Assembly: GCA_001939145.1 (NCBI GenBank)
Contig: LSRX01001503.1
Span: 8,219-72,218 of the forward strand
Direction of reading: 5' to 3'
DNA from: Symbiodinium microadriaticum
Taxonomy: Eukaryota; Sar; Dinophyceae; Suessiales; Symbiodiniaceae
Length of the DNA: 64,000 nucleotides
Part shown: positions 11,990 through 25,145 of the stretch, in pieces
How positions within the stretch are numbered: the stretch's first letter is position 1
Layout of the letters: each line of letters opens with the position of its first letter
Translations under genes and position numbers: made by a program
The notes under the pieces: model-generated
Told to the model about the DNA's origin: nothing
Seen by the model: the letters and a program-made list of their open reading frames with translations, nothing else
The model's database searches: none

Positions 11990-14900
11990 GGAAGTTTTAG
12001 GGAGGCTTGGGAGGTCCTGCACCAGTGAAGAATCCTAGACCGCTGAGCTCGAGTTGGTGAGTGCATTTTATGAGCACGGTTTAGGAAGCGAATGACAGCT
12101 GCCATGACTGACATCCTGGACCTGTGGCAGAAGCCACTTGGCCACCACTACTGGTGTCAGAGAGCATGGCAAGTGCATGCAAGCGCCCAACAGCGCATGC
12201 TGTTGTGGCAGCATGCGCAGTCACAGCTCCAAGGCGGCTAGCATACTTGGCCGTGAATCCGCCGGTGGTGTCTCCCGAGGACCATTGACAGCAGAGGTAG
12301 AGAGATCACAGAGATCCTTTCTGATTGCTGAGTGCCTTTGCAACAAACGGTTGTCAGGCAAGTTTAGGTGAGCTTTGCAATGCCCAAGGATGCCGAAAAT
12401 CTGGCAGAAAGGCCGCGGTCTGAGCTGCAGACAGTGGCTAACCGGCTTACCCACTGCGGCTTACGGCCGAGGTATGTGCGGAATCTGGACAAGATCCTTC
12501 GAAGGACACGGGCACAAAATGATGAACATGGCTTTGCCCTCCAGCTGACTCTGTCATCCTGTAAGACTGCGAATGAGTGGAGAAGGTGCCGCTATGTCCT
12601 TTATCCCGGCGACACTTCAGACAGCACGGCACAGACTTCTCTCTGTGCGTCCCGCGTCTTTTGGTTTTTTTTGAGAAGGATGCGCCGTCGTTGACTGGCT
12701 TTGCGAAAACCAACTGAATGCTGGACTTCATCTCTTGGACAACCGCAAACTGGGGACAAACAGCATGAAGGTCAGGAGTGTCTACGTATGTTCGGTGCTT
12801 GGGCTTTTGTGGTGGTCTGCTTTTCGAATCCTCTCTCATCTTCGCTTTGGGCACAGCAGAATCGAGCAAGATGCAGAGCAGGATTTTGAGGGAGTCTGCA
12901 GTTGATCGCATTTCTTTCCTTATTTTTTGTCTAAGCTTCATTTATCACGCCGTCTCGAGGGGATGATTTCAATGATCCAAAAGCCGGAAAATGGTGCGCT
13001 TTGGTGCGCATGGAGACTTGAGATTCAAGCCGTCTCCTGCAGCGAGGATGAACATATCGGAGCTGATTGTGTGATGCCCAGCAAAGCTGACAGTTGCTGC
13101 ACTCCAACAGCATGGCTTCAACTCTTGTGATCTCCCGGAAGGCCCTGGCAATTCGCAGCGCAAAGGAGGAGCAAGGCTATGTCGGCGATCTGCGCGAGGT
13201 GCACCAAGTTGGAAACGGCTGCTTGTCGGGCAGCGGGCTTCTTCGGCCAGGCCCTGTCCCACTTGCGAACGAAGGTTCCACCGACATTGTGAGGCCATGG
13301 ACCATGGCTTCAATCTCTTCACAGTGTCATTGTGTGTGCAGCCTCTAGCTTGCATGGTCTTGCATTGCTGAGGTGTGACAGCACTGAATAAGCAAGCTCA
13401 TGTCCGGAACGTTGTAGATCCTGTGCTCGCTGCCGATGTTTTACCTGTGCAGGTGACAACAACCGAGTGCGGACAGCAGCATGTGGCCGGACGCAATCCG
13501 TTGATTAACGCCGCAGAAAACAAGGTCCGGGCTGTCCATCCAAAGAAGGACTGTTCGCTGCCTTTCTGCGAGCTGGTTCCACTCTGTTTCCTCGAATCAC
13601 CTGGAGGTTTGCTTCCCAGAAAGGTCTCAAACTTCTCCATCTAGTAAGCTGGAAGCCGCTGGGGCGGGATGCCTGCGGGCTCTGGTTTTCATATATTGTT
13701 TGATCGAAGATCTGTTGTTCTCTTTACTTTGCTCCGAGTACGGCTCCTTTTGAGAATCCCCTTCGAAGGCTGCCTTATTGGCAGCTTTCAGAGGTGGGGA
13801 TGGCTGAAGGTCAGCCATCCTCGCTTCGGCCAAGCCGTTTCTTAGACGTTCTCTGCTCTGCTTCTTCTCACGGAGAAGCTGAGCGGATGTTCCGGACCAG
13901 GGCACGAAGTGGTTTTACAAATCTGGGCCCCGCAGCCACACACGATCGCACGTTCTTCGTGACCTGAGATTCTGACCGCTTGCCGGCAGAGATGGATTCC
14001 TCCAGAGGAAGGCCCTGCATAGGATTGCGCTGAGTTCCGGTTGTTGAGGGCCTCTCATCTCTCAGCAGCTGAGACGCGCACGAACAATTCTTACAAGCAA
14101 GGAGCAACTGGCTGAGATATCTGCAGTAGACTCGACCTTGTCGTATGATGTCATATTCAAGACTGTCTGACAGTCTTGAAGGGTGTTGCTCAGCTCCCTC
14201 GCAACTTTATCTCGTGACTTGGAAAGTTCTGGTTGGCTAGACGATCAGGACCGGATCGCATCGAGTCGTTTGATTATGTGGAGATGCGACTGGCGACGGA
14301 AACGCCCAAGAACCGAATGGTTTTTGCCAAGAGAAGCTGTGCCATATTACCTCGGATCAGAATATATAGTCAGATGTCAGGGCGTTTGCCGCAACTTTTA
14401 ATTCTGTACAGACTGCATGAAGCCACAAGGTAACGATGCATCATGCAAACTGCAGTTTTGAAGGATTCCAGGAAGCGCTTGGTGGGTAGAGCTCGAATGT
14501 AAGCTTCAAGCGTTCGTGCCGTGACCTGGGATCGCATGCTTGCCAGGTCGCGTTTTTCACTTTGGTTGCGTCTCGAATGCAGTGGCAGCCCTGCGAAACG
14601 CGTGCTGCGTGGTGGGCCCTCAATCTCCCAGAAATCAGCGATGTGGTAGAAGGAGAGACTCGAGTGGCATTGAAGCTTCCGAAACACATTCTATCAGCAT
14701 GAGCCTTCAACGAGTCTTTGCTGTTTAACGACAGAGGGAATTAAGTGCAAGCAAGCTGATATGCTGTGCAAACACATGTATAGGCCTCAACTCTCTGACA
14801 GGAGCATGCGCACGCGACAAAATCTGACCGTGCTGGCTGCACTTTGCCAGGCCTTTGCAAGACGCCGAGAGTCAAACACTCCAAACCCCCGGCTCTGACA

Positions 14901-15610
14901 ACTTCACATGAAGTCGTCGGCCCACAACAGCGGTGACGCAGCTCCCAGGCCCCCTGCGGCTCTGTTGCTCCTCGGAGGGCCGCCGCGGGGCCGAGGAGGG
15001 GCCTCGGGCCGTGTTCTGGGAAACGTTAGGGCAAAGCATCTCCTACAGGGCTGCGAGCATCTCTCCTCCTGTTTTAAAGGACAACATCTACGAGGCCCGC
15101 AGGTGCTGCCCTGACAAGTGCGGCTCTGGCCAGGTACCTACAGCTCAAACCACACAAACCTGAGTTTCAACAGTTTGGGCAGGGCTTCCGTGCTTCGTGC
15201 GTCATCTTGGCAGCTTGTTTCTCAGGTCTGCGCTGCTGGTATGACGGCTGCTCTGGGTAAGCCGCACACGTGGGCTTGTCATAGACACATGTTTACCTTT
15301 CATGTCGGTCAACCTGGTTGTGAAGAAAGCAATCAAAGCTGCCAGGCGTACGCTCCCGTGCTGCTGCCTGTTTGAGAGGTCATTCTGTTACTTGAACACC
15401 TGTCGCTGTGATTTCGGTTCTCTCCTCGTGTGTGTTTGTTTGTTCTTCTGCCTTGCTTCGCCCGTCACATGCTTCGCTCGCAAGAACTGTCATAGCCAGG
15501 TGCTACCACTTCTCCTATAGTTTCGAAGGCCGCAGAGCTTTCCCGATGCTGATGCTGATAGCTGTGGGCCGTACACTCATGCCGTGGGCTTGTCCAGCGC
15601 TTGCTTGGGT
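11990..15610. other. no gene confidently recognised
   Basis: Open frames occur on both strands, for example 12368-12694 (+), 12447-12941 (-), 13375-13644 (+) and 13627-13905 (-). The last, rich in E, K, Q and R (KQSRERLRNGLAEARMADLQ), is the most protein-like. None has a recognisable domain, and overlapping frames on opposite strands cannot be separated by eye. Confidence 0.35.
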
Positions 15611-15615
15611 AGGCC

Positions 15616-18449
15616 ATGGGCGCTGCAATTCAACCCGCTGCCACTGCTTTCGCGGGCGCTTCTGCGGGCGCTGTCTCGGCAGCCCCTGCAGGCACTCAAG
15701 CACTGGTCCACACGAGTCGCACAGTGTATAGGTCCAGACTAGACCCCACTTGAGCTGAGCTAGTGTACACATCCGTTCCGGTTCTGATCATGACCAGGTG
15801 AAGGGCCTGAATTGTTGCATCTCTCTGGCGTCAGGTTCCGAGAATGAGCCAAGGGAAGCAAAGACGAAGCGCCGGATGCTGATGCCCAAGGACGGCGGCA
15901 CAAGAAAGAGCATCTTTCTCTGCAAGATCTTGTGAGCCTAGCTGATGGATTGCATGCTGTGCCGACTGCAGAACATCAAGTGGCGAAAGCCTCACAAGCC
16001 TCCAGTCAAGCCTTGGGACACAAACAGGCCGGAGCGCACAGAGCGAACGTGAAGCCTATTGTAGTTTTGATTGAGCTGTCGGGAAGGTGGAAGTACAAGG
16101 GGGAGGCCTGGAGGTGCGGACCGCGGCCCACTTTCACTTCTTGCTCGAGCCTTGAAGTGGCAGAGCACAGCAGAGCCTCCCGTCGGGTTCCAGGGGCAAC
16201 AAGCCCTACTTCGGCAAGTATGCTTTGCAGATCCTTGAGGAGGCAGCGAGTAGCTCGAGTGCTCGCGCTCGATGGCCGTCAGTGCGCCGCGAGTGACGGC
16301 TGCAGGCATGGATCAATGCACCGAACATCGAGGCCTGCCGTCGTATGATGGCGGCAGACTCAGTATGAACACAGCATCAAGCCGCTGCTAGGTAGTGAGT
16401 TTGTCCCGTAACGGAACAGCCAAACCACTGCGTCGACAAGACAGCTTCAACTCGAGATGTCTGCATCCAAGATCGCTTCGCAAAATACAGTCGGAACAAC
16501 AAAGACAAGACTGGCCATGGTAAAGTGTTAAAGCAAGGTCTGCCATGACGAAATGAGTTTCAGAACTTCGCACTGTTTCGCTCTTCGCTAGATTGTGGAG
16601 CTACTGGCCGGCTGTAGCCGGGAGCACAAGTCGACTCGATAGCAGTATGTGGGTTTGCTGGCAGGATCCATGAAGGGGCTCCTGGTCAGGGAATTCAGGG
16701 ACAAGCCTATGAGGTATGCCTACGAAGGTATTCCAGTTCCTAAGGACAAGCCCGTGAAGGTATGTCTATGGCCTTGCAGGCCACGATCCGTGACCGATGG
16801 ACGATCATACACTGCTTTCGAAGGAGGTATTGCCGCCATTAACCGTCTATATTCCGTGCAGCAGTTTCATCGTGGAGAGTTTCAGTAGTTCAGCCAGGAA
16901 CATGCAACAAATTGACACTTGCGAGCTTTAGGTTGCTTGCAACTGTCCATTTCTTCTCATTGTCGAGTACGGCTTCCAAGAAGGTTGTTGATTTCCAGAT
17001 TGTCACCACTTTCAACGTTCCGTAAGGCTTTCCCTTCTTGTTTTCTCTTGAAGCTGTGCATCCATTCCTCATCGGGGTGATGTTATCAGTTCGGTGAGAG
17101 CCGACGACGACCCATAAGCACGTATCGTAATACGTCACTCTGCTGGGACGCAGCAGAAAGCCAGCAACCAAATAGATTCATTGTCTGTAGTAAATGCCTT
17201 GCTCATACACAGAAAGGTGGCAGCTCATGTGCAAGCACATGCGCTGTTTACACGCAAGGCAGCATCGTCACCGCAGTCATAATTCCAGCGAAGTACTGCT
17301 TCACCATATCTCAGAAACTTGGAATCGCGGGAAAGGCTTGCTTCGCAGCATCCCTCGCAGATCGGATTGCATGCTTCAGCCTTGCCTTGCCGTTCTCCGA
17401 GCCGGATGCTTCGCTTGGACACTGCTTACCTTTGGAATTCCCAAACATTGAACAGCGTGCTCAAGGTGCGAACTCTGCGACGTGACGGCGGAAAAGTGTG
17501 GCTGCGATGCTTCCCGCATTCGGTCTGGCTCTGAGAAAGCAAAAGCGGGGCTTCACAGCTTAGGAAGCAAGGATGGCAAGGTTTCGTCATGTTTCATCTT
17601 TCGAGGCCATTACATGGCGTGGAAAAGAGACACGAATGGGCGGCGGCAAAGGCACCATCCAGCCTCGAGCTTGGCAGATCTAGGGTTTTCAGCCTGGCCT
17701 TCGCATTGCAAACTTTCGATCACTAATATTTGATATTGCCACATACGGCCATCCCCATGTTTCAGGTACTGGGTTCAGGCAGTCCGGCCTGGATACATCC
17801 TTTTCGAGGTGGATGGTTGCAGTGAGGCCCGGCTTCCAGAATCTTAATAGCAGAAATCCACATGGCGCCTCTGCTGTGATCTCTCGGTGATGCATGACGA
17901 GCGCATCTGTTCCTTGATTGAAAGCAATCTGCTAAGAAATTTTCAGGCAGAGCTTAGGTTGTTCTGTGCTATGAGTGCATGTGCCGCTCGTGATCTTTTG
18001 CCTTGAACGGTTTCGGTCCTTTGCAGGTGTTTGCATGCGGACTTTGCACCAATGCCACGGCTGTTACCTCTGCCAGGAAACTGCGCGCCGAGCCTTCCAC
18101 TACATGATGAAGTACCTGCCCTTCAAGGCTCCTGGGAACCAGACCCCAGACACACAGTTTCGCTGTCAGCCTCTTGCTGTGCTCAGACGAAGTTCCTCAT
18201 CAAGGAAGGCCCTTCTCGCTTTGAGCTGGGTCTGGCAGGCGCGCCCATGCAGTGCTTGGCATGTAGGAAGGCAAGCAGTTGCAGGGGCTCGTGAGTTTCT
18301 TTTATGCGGGGTCGTCAACTGTAATCCGAGGTACTTCTCGTGGCTAAGTGGCTCAGTGCATTCTCGGCACAGTCGCAATCTGCTTAGGCAGCCTGAAGAG
18401 CAAGAAGCACATCCCGGAAGAGTTCCGCAAGAAGTCTGATGCCGACTAA
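15616..18449 (+). CDS. organellar large-subunit ribosomal protein uL16 (multi-exon)
   Basis: Component of the organellar 50S-type ribosomal subunit near the peptidyl-transferase centre. An ATG at 15616 opens an Ala-rich, Arg-containing, acid-free stretch that resembles a targeting presequence; its linkage to the next exon is unproven. Then come exons at about 15835-15935 and 15972-16049, and the family core: 16194-16242 GNKPYFGKYALQILEE, 16305-16350 AWINAPNIEACRRMMA, 17466-17522 VRTLRRDGGKVWLRCFPHS, about 17620-17665 ETRMGGGKGTIQP, 17766-17815 YWVQAVRPGYILFEVDG, 18027-18126 ETARRAFHYMMKYLPFK, 18187-18237 TKFLIKEGPSRFELGLA, and 18388-18449 SLKSKKHIPEEFRKKSDAD plus TAA. These follow the order of bacterial L16 (GNRICFGKYALQ, WIT-RQIEA, GGKIWVRIFP, MGSGKG, YWVAVVKPG). 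Introns use GC (16243, 18238) or GT donors. A mitochondrial location is more likely than plastid from the presequence, but this is not settled. Confidence 0.82.
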
Positions 18450-19970
18450 GATTTTCGCGGGACCCTGCATCCTGCCGGAGAAGGAGCAGAAAAGTTTGTG
18501 CCGTGCCGCAAACGGAGAGCGATCTGCTTCAGAATTGCATCAAGCTGCAAGGCTGCAAGTTCTGCCGGTTTTGGGAGGCGATAATATTACGCGGATACCC
18601 GAAAGTACGAAGCACTTGCAGGCCTCAGCTCCACCCATTGAAGCCCGCAGCAAATTCGACTGTCGCATCACTGATTGGTACCCGACCTCCGAAACCTTGA
18701 CGACAACCTTGAACCTTCGTGTCGGCTTCAAACCAAAAGGCCTGGAAACATGTTTGAAATGACTGAAACAAAGTGAAGGTCACCTACCTGGGCAGCCCGT
18801 CCCCTCCTGTTTGTCCATTCAACACTGTCGTCGATCAGAAGGTGGGGACGGCAGCCGCCACTCTGAGGCTCGGCCCTTACGCCGAAGCAAAACCGAGCTC
18901 AGAGGAACCCGGATCCCGGAGCTGTGAATGCGATGCCACGCCAAACGGTGCAACGGACAGCAGATTGCAGGGCCGGGTTTCATCCGCGTCCAGCGAGGAA
19001 CATCGTTCAGACCCCGGCGCACTCGACAGGGACCGGGCAGTGGCGGAGAACAGGGTGGGTTCAAGGCTTCGTTGCGAGACCTGCAGTTTCGGCTCGGGTT
19101 CTGGCAACGAAGCGGGCAAGTCGCGACGGGCTTCACAAAAGGGTTCGACAGGACACCGCGAGGTTGGATTTGGGAGTGACAGCTCGGGCTTCGTCCAAAG
19201 GCCTGCAGTGCATGGGGTTTGCAGCGTGAGTTATTCAAGTCCAGGAGCGCTTTGCTTGCTATCGTATTTTCACAACCGCTTTCCTTTCAACCCGTCGTTT
19301 TGGTGCCTTGATACAGTGGCGAGTCTTTTAACATGTCATGTTCCTTGATGGGAGACGGTTCAACAGCGGGCTGTGACTGGCAAGAAGCCTACAGGGAGGC
19401 GAAAAGGTGCCTCCACGAGAGTTCGTATGGTCGTGTTGCACGGACAAGGCGGAAGTCCCAGACCCTAAATCAACAACGTTCCGACACACGGCATTGAGAC
19501 TGATGTCGAATCAATAGCCTTCGCCAGTGCAGCACAGTCGAGTCTCAACGTAAATGATGGCAAATGTGACTCAGACTGTATTTTCGGATAGCGACTAGAC
19601 TAGAGGTTGGAATCGGAAGGCACACGCTGCTCCATAGCACTGCATGTAAATATCTTCGAAATTGACAACCAACCTGAACGAATGAGGCTTCGTGGTCCAG
19701 AGTCTGGGACTTAGTGTTCAGGGTTGTTTCCCGACATATTCAAGATGATGGAGAAAGAGGCTTAGACATAGATTTTGCATCAAATTTCAAGACGCGGCTC
19801 TCGTCCCTGTCGAAGTAGCAGCATTTTGGTGACTTGGCTCTCAGCTGCTGTGAGGGAGGGGGGCAGGGCCTCGGTACGAAGGCCCCAGGACCGACAAATT
19901 CAGACCTGGCGAGATTCATGTTCACACGGACATTGTTCGTCATGTGGCAGGAGTGCAACAGTTCACGGCA
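18450..19970. other. no gene recognised
   Basis: Overlapping ORFs of 80-190 codons at 18773-19348 (+) and 18819-19238 (-) share the same GC-rich tract. Neither has a recognisable domain. Confidence 0.35.
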
Positions 19971-19971
19971 C

Positions 19972-22900
19972 CATGGCCAGCAGCACGATCCCGTGCTCCG
20001 CTCATGTGCTTGGCACTGGAAGCAGCAGGAGCATTAAGGTGACACGTTGGATATGTGTGTTTCCATGCTCACAATGCGTTTGCAACCTGATCAGGTACAT
20101 TGGGAGCAAGATCAGTTTGATTTCAAATTCAAACATCCGGTACGAGGCTGTTGCTCTGCGTTGGGATGCTCGGGGTGCCAAAATGCATTCAAGATGACAG
20201 GGCATCCTGTACACCATCAACACACAGGAGTCCACCATTGCCCTACAGTTACCTGCCAAGTCGAAGTATTGGCGAACTGAGAAAGTGCCCAACAATGCAT
20301 CTTGCTTCATGGCTTCATGCTTCAGTGGTAGCGCCCCCTTTCATTTTTCAGGTCGGTACGGTCTTTCGGCACCGAGGGCAGAAAGGTGCATTGGGACATG
20401 GTGACTTCTTTTTAGTCTTTTCTATCCCTTGTGACAACGGCAGAGAGTGCTCGGCAGATTGATTTGACTGGCGGTGACAGGTGCCGGAGATCCCTCCCTC
20501 TAGTGAAATCTATGACTTCATTATCTTCCGCGGACAGGACGGCTGGATTTCGCGGAGATTGTCTGTGTCGGATTCGCCTTTGAGTATTTTCTGTGTGTTG
20601 AAAAGCAAGAGAATTCGTCACTGGGGCCGTAAGGCTGTAAGGGGCAAGATTCGCGAGTGCAGTTCAGACTGCAATGGTGCAACTGCAAGGATTGTTTCTG
20701 TAATCGGCTTACACGAGGACTGCGCAGTTCATGCGTACACACAACTTGTCCCATTTCGAGCTGTCCAGTATCTCGAGCTCGCCACACTTGATCTGGCTTC
20801 ACCCCCACCCCCACCCCNNNNNNNNNNNNNNNNNNNNNNNNNNNNNNNNNNNNNNNNNNNNNNNNNNNNNNNNNNNNNNNNNNNNNNNNNNNNNNNNNNN
20901 NNNNNNNNNNNNNNNNNNNNNNNNNNNNNNNNNNNNNNNNNNNNNNNNNNNNNNNNNNNNNNNNNNNNNNNNNNNNNNNNNNNNNNNNNNNNNNNNNNNN
21001 NNNNNNNNNNNNNNNNNNNNNNNNNNNNNNNNNNNNNNNNNNNNNNNNNNNNNNNNNNNNNNNNNNNNNNNNNNNNNNNNNNNNNNNNNNNNNNNNNNNN
21101 NNNNNNNNNNNNNNNNNNNNNNNNNNNNNNNNNNNNNNNNNNNNNNNNNNNNNNNNNNNNNNNNNNNNNNNNNNNNNNNNNNNNNNNNNNNNNNNNNNNN
21201 NNNNNNNNNNNNNNNNNNNNNNNNNNNNNNNNNNNNNNNNNNNNNNNNNNNNNNNNNNNNNNNNNNNNNNNNNNNNNNNNNNNNNNNNNNNNNNNNNNNN
21301 NNNNNNNNNNNNNNNNNNNNNNNNNNNNNNNNNNNNNNNNNNNNNNNNNNNNNNNNNNNNNNNNNNNNNACACACACACACACACACACAGACACACACA
21401 CACACACACACACAGAGACACACACAGAGAGAGACACACACACTGTGACTGTGAGTGACTGACTGACTGACTGGCTGGCTGGCTGGCTGGCTGACTGGCT
21501 GACTGACGGACTGACCGGCTGACAGCAGCTGTGCTCGCATCCAGATGTTTGTGAGTTCTGGCTACCTTTGAAATCTGCACGAGGACATCAAGGACTTGAC
21601 CGTGTTGGAAGGCAGCCTCAGCCTCGGAATGAAAAAGGAGCTTCGCGGGCTTGCGCGGACATGAGCGCCATGAAAAGTGCCAGTACGTGGTGAAGTAGAC
21701 GAGCGATTTTGTAGATCCGGTTTCGGCCATGGTTGTCAGGTGGCGCCGGCGGAGCATCGCCCCATTTGAACGATCCAGCCATCATGCTGACAGCTTAGGC
21801 ATGTAGCATTTGCTTGGGTGTGACTCCAAGTCCATGGCCTCGGGGTTTCCAGCTCCCAGGTCCATGAAGAAGCCAGCCGGTGGCCCTGGACCCTTGGAAG
21901 CGCTGGGCAAGGCTTCCGAGACACTAAAGGAGTTCTGCACAACCAGTGCCCCTGGCAAGGCAGCCAGCAAAGGTTCGTACGGATACGGCGAAAGCAGCGG
22001 AGGCGGCTCTTGGGAAGGATGATGGCTCGGAATCACAGCGTTCTTCATGGTGGTCAGACTCGCTGCGAGGTTGGGGTGCACCTGCCAAAGGAGGAAAAGC
22101 GCGACCAGCTGCTGATAGCACCTGGTGCGCAGTCATGAAGTCACAGCTCCTTCGCTGTCACACCGTGACTGCGCTCACTTTGATCGCAGGTACGGTGGCG
22201 GTGTGCAGCAGAGCTGGGGCAAAGGTGACAAAGGTGCCGGCACCGGCTGGCTGTGACCCTTCGTAGTGCGCGGATGATGTTTTAGTGATAGTGTAGAGAC
22301 GAGCTTGTGCAGGAAAGGGATGGGACGGCTACCAAAAGGGCTACGAGAAGAGCTACGCTGCCGTCTCAGACTTGTGAGGGCTGTAGTTGCCGGAGGCCTC
22401 TGAGACAGTGCAGGAATCTTGTGTGCATCATCTTGTTGTGGACACGGGCCGAGGATAAGGGCTACGAGAAAGGCTATGGCTACGACAAAGGCCAGGACTG
22501 GTAGACAGCCGAACAGCTTTGTGCATGCAGTCTTTCTCGGCGCTGTTGCAAGAGTGGAACGTAAGCAGATCCGTGCATTGGCCCGCTTTTGCAGGTTATG
22601 GCAAAAGCCAAGACAAAGGCAACATGCAGCGTCAGCGTGAAGTGTTCGTGGGATTGCAAGTTGGGTTGAAGCTCAGGCAAAGGCAAAGCCGGAAAGGGCT
22701 ACGAGGAGAAAGGCTCCAAAGGTAAAGGCCACCGGGCGGCCTCAGGTGTCCAGGACGGAAGCTTTGTTTGTCTGCCTCGCAGGTGGCAAAGACACGGATA
22801 AGGGCAAAGGTGGAAAGGCGCGGTTTCATATCACTGTGACGATGTCTTGCTTCATGGCTGTCGTCTGCAGGCCCTGGAGACTGGCAAGGGAAAGAAGGCG

Positions 22901-23155
22901 AAAGTTGTAAGTGCACCCTTGGAAAGCTTGGATTCGCCCACCCAGGGCGGCTTTCGCGCAGGATCTACAACAGCTGCCACATTCGACCTTTTTTTGTAAG
23001 ATGGTACCCTGTGGTAGGTAAGTTTTGGTTTGTCTTCCGGATCAGACCGCATGTCAGCACTCTAATCACCCGCAGGGAGCCACCGAAGCCAAGGGCAAGG
23101 GTGGAAAGGACGTGGGATCCATGTGCCCGGGTGCTGCCAGATCATTGCAGAAGTA
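19972..23155 (+). CDS. LSM14/Scd6-type RNA-binding protein, LSm domain plus K/G-rich linker
   Basis: LSM14/Scd6 proteins act in mRNA storage and decapping (P-bodies). A possible start ATG is at 19972. LSm-domain exons are 20095-20146 (YIGSKISLISNSNIRYE), 20201-20247 (GILYTINTQESTIAL), 20352-20385 (SVRSFGTEGRK), 20481-20537 (VPEIPPSSEIYDFIIFRGQ) and 21584 onward (DIKDLTVLEGSLSLG). All join in frame, through GC (20147), GT (20248) and GA (20538) donors. The 20538-21583 intron contains the N gap and CA/GACT repeats. Downstream, AG-bounded exons are K/G/Y-rich: KKPAGGPGPLEALGKASETL near 21867, WGKGDKGAGTG near 22213, GYEKGYGYDKGQDW near 22460, GKGYEEKGSKGKG near 22700 and ATEAKGKGGKDVG near 23080, ending LQK-TAG near 23155. 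No FDF, FFD or TFG box is visible here; those occur at 41.5-41.8 kb. Confidence 0.78.
20818..21369. other. assembly gap, 552 N
   Basis: A run of 552 N lies inside an LSM14 intron, between a CCCCCA-rich tract and a CA microsatellite. ORFs that run across it are meaningless. The true gap length is unknown. Confidence 0.99.
21370..21527. repeat. CA/GA microsatellite followed by GACT/GGCT repeats
   Basis: (CA)n with GA interruptions at 21370-21443, then tetranucleotide GACT, GGCT and GACT repeats at 21449-21527. Together with the adjacent gap this marks a simple-sequence region that failed to assemble. Confidence 0.95.
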
Positions 23156-25030
23156 GATGTCCAACGCTTCAGCACGAATCTACACCAAAGCTATCGGACG
23201 ATGTCTGTTCCGCTGCTCTAAAATCTTGGATGTGGACAATGCGCGCGTCCGGCAGCCCGTGGTGGCTCGTTATGGGGGTAGACCTCTCTCCATAAATGGA
23301 GGCAGCCAGCCTCTCGCCACTTCAGATAGCCGCTTGGTGAAGTTGAACGCTTATCGAAGCTGATACTGATAGACTTGATAGAGCATGAAGTGTGTTGCTG
23401 TGACACCCCCGCTTGCTTCGACTGTGAGGTGAACGAACTTTGACTTTCCGAAAAATCGAAACGTCGCTTGGCGGCTGCATTCCAGAATCATGCTCTCGAT
23501 TCATTCATTGGGCTTAGGGTGGAACAGGGCTTCCACGAGTGAGGGGCGTGCCTGCACACTTTCTGGTTGGCGTATCGTGGCTCAGATCTCCTGTTTAGAC
23601 GGCTACATGTTGACAGCCTGGAAGGTGGCAAAGCTCTCAAGCTCTAGCATCCCCGCAGCTTTCCTGCATCGTTCTGGGACATGGCCAAGTAACGTATGGT
23701 GGGTCGGCTAGCGGGCAGAGCAGAGCACTGCAGAGCTTACGCCAACACAGGACAGCGAGGCATTGAGGTGAACAGATGTGTGCTTTCTTGTGGCTTGAGG
23801 CGTCATGACTTTGGTGCGAGTGGAGCTGCTGTTGCTGCTGGCAACCGTGGCAAGCAGCACGCAGGCTGCTGGCATGCAGATGGTTTCTTGAGAGAGTGTG
23901 CTAGTCGTGGCGGCATCTGCTCCGCAGGTAACCATGTCCGGAGGGGATGGCTTCTGAGCTGATCGAATAAGTTTAGATGCAGCTTTGTCGTCGATTTTTG
24001 ACGTTGCCTAGTTGCCTCCGTTTCGTGCCTGACGAAGACGAGGTGAGGTGATCTACACAAACAACCCGATCTGCATCAAGAACAGGCCTCAAACCATGGA
24101 CAGGGCCGGAAGTCATCCAATCCGGCTCAATGGGCCAGAGCTTCGGCATCTCTCAGCCATTTGTACCTGAACCTGTGCTTCGTGCTCAGATCGATTGCTA
24201 GGCCCAGGCATTAGGCGCACAGTGCACCTGCGGCACAAGTCCTCGACATTTGCACGTGTTGAACCTTTGCTCAGCCATGCACGTGGGGCAGAAACTGAAC
24301 GAAGAGCTGGATTGCAAGCGTGTCTTCTGATGTCTTCTGATTCTTTTGCAGGTGCGTGAATCCATTGACTCCCGGCTTGAATGATTTGCCGCGGCTGGGA
24401 GGCCTCGCGGGCAACTCAGCGCCTGGCTTTTTTTTCGGTCTTTCATCTGCCCTTCTGCAATGCTTTGCCGATGTTGCCGACACTAAGGTGTGGCAGTGTT
24501 CCGAGCCTGGTGTGGTCCAGGAATACTTGCACTTTTGTCGGGCCTTTGCCTGAGATGTGCGCAGATCAACCAACTACGACATTTGTTTTGAAGCTTCCAG
24601 CGGGGCCCTTTGGAAGGCAGCTGTGGACTACGATCCAGCCGTCCCGTCGCCTGAGAACACGAGCACGGCCGGGAGCCAAGAAAGCAGGTCTTCCGAAGTC
24701 TCCAGGCCGCACGGCAGCGATGTGTTCGTCGTGTATGGGCGTCAATAAATCTACCGCCAGTGATGGTGCCCCAGAGGGAAGATTATCAGCCGTGTGCAAC
24801 AAAGAAATGTTTGTGGAGAGACGAGCTCGCTGTGGAATTCCGAATGGATGGGGCAGTGTGGACCCTGATTGGCTTGTTGTGTACTGCATTCAGGCACGTA
24901 GGAACAAGCGTAAGCGGTCGGCCGGTAGCATTCCGGCTCGACCGCTTGATTCGTCCAATCCCCTCTCGCCCTCTCGCCTCGCCTCGGAGACATGGCTGCT
25001 TCCGGTTTCGACAGAGCCGCCTTCGCGACT

Positions 25031-25145
25031 GACAGGCAGAGACAGGCAGAGACAGACAGACGGACGGACCGACAGACCAGCCGACAGACAGACAGACAGA
25101 CAGACAGACTGACAGACTGACTGACAGACAGACAGACAGATTCTC
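25031..25145. repeat. GACA-type tetranucleotide repeat
   Basis: Imperfect (GACA)n and GACG/GACC variants, which make an artificial run of D-R-Q-T residues in the overlapping open frame. Confidence 0.93.

Noticed and set aside
16890-17171. Minus-strand 93-codon ORF inside a uL16 intron
   Set aside because: It reads plausibly but has no ATG, no domain and no supporting context.
20481-21757. Long ORFs of 214-342 codons around 21 kb
   Set aside because: They run through 552 N and CA/GACT microsatellites. Only the LSm-domain exon at their + strand start is real.
24381-25112. 243-codon + strand ORF
   Set aside because: Its end is a GACA repeat translated as D-R-Q-T runs, and no domain is visible. 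Other frames are equally open.
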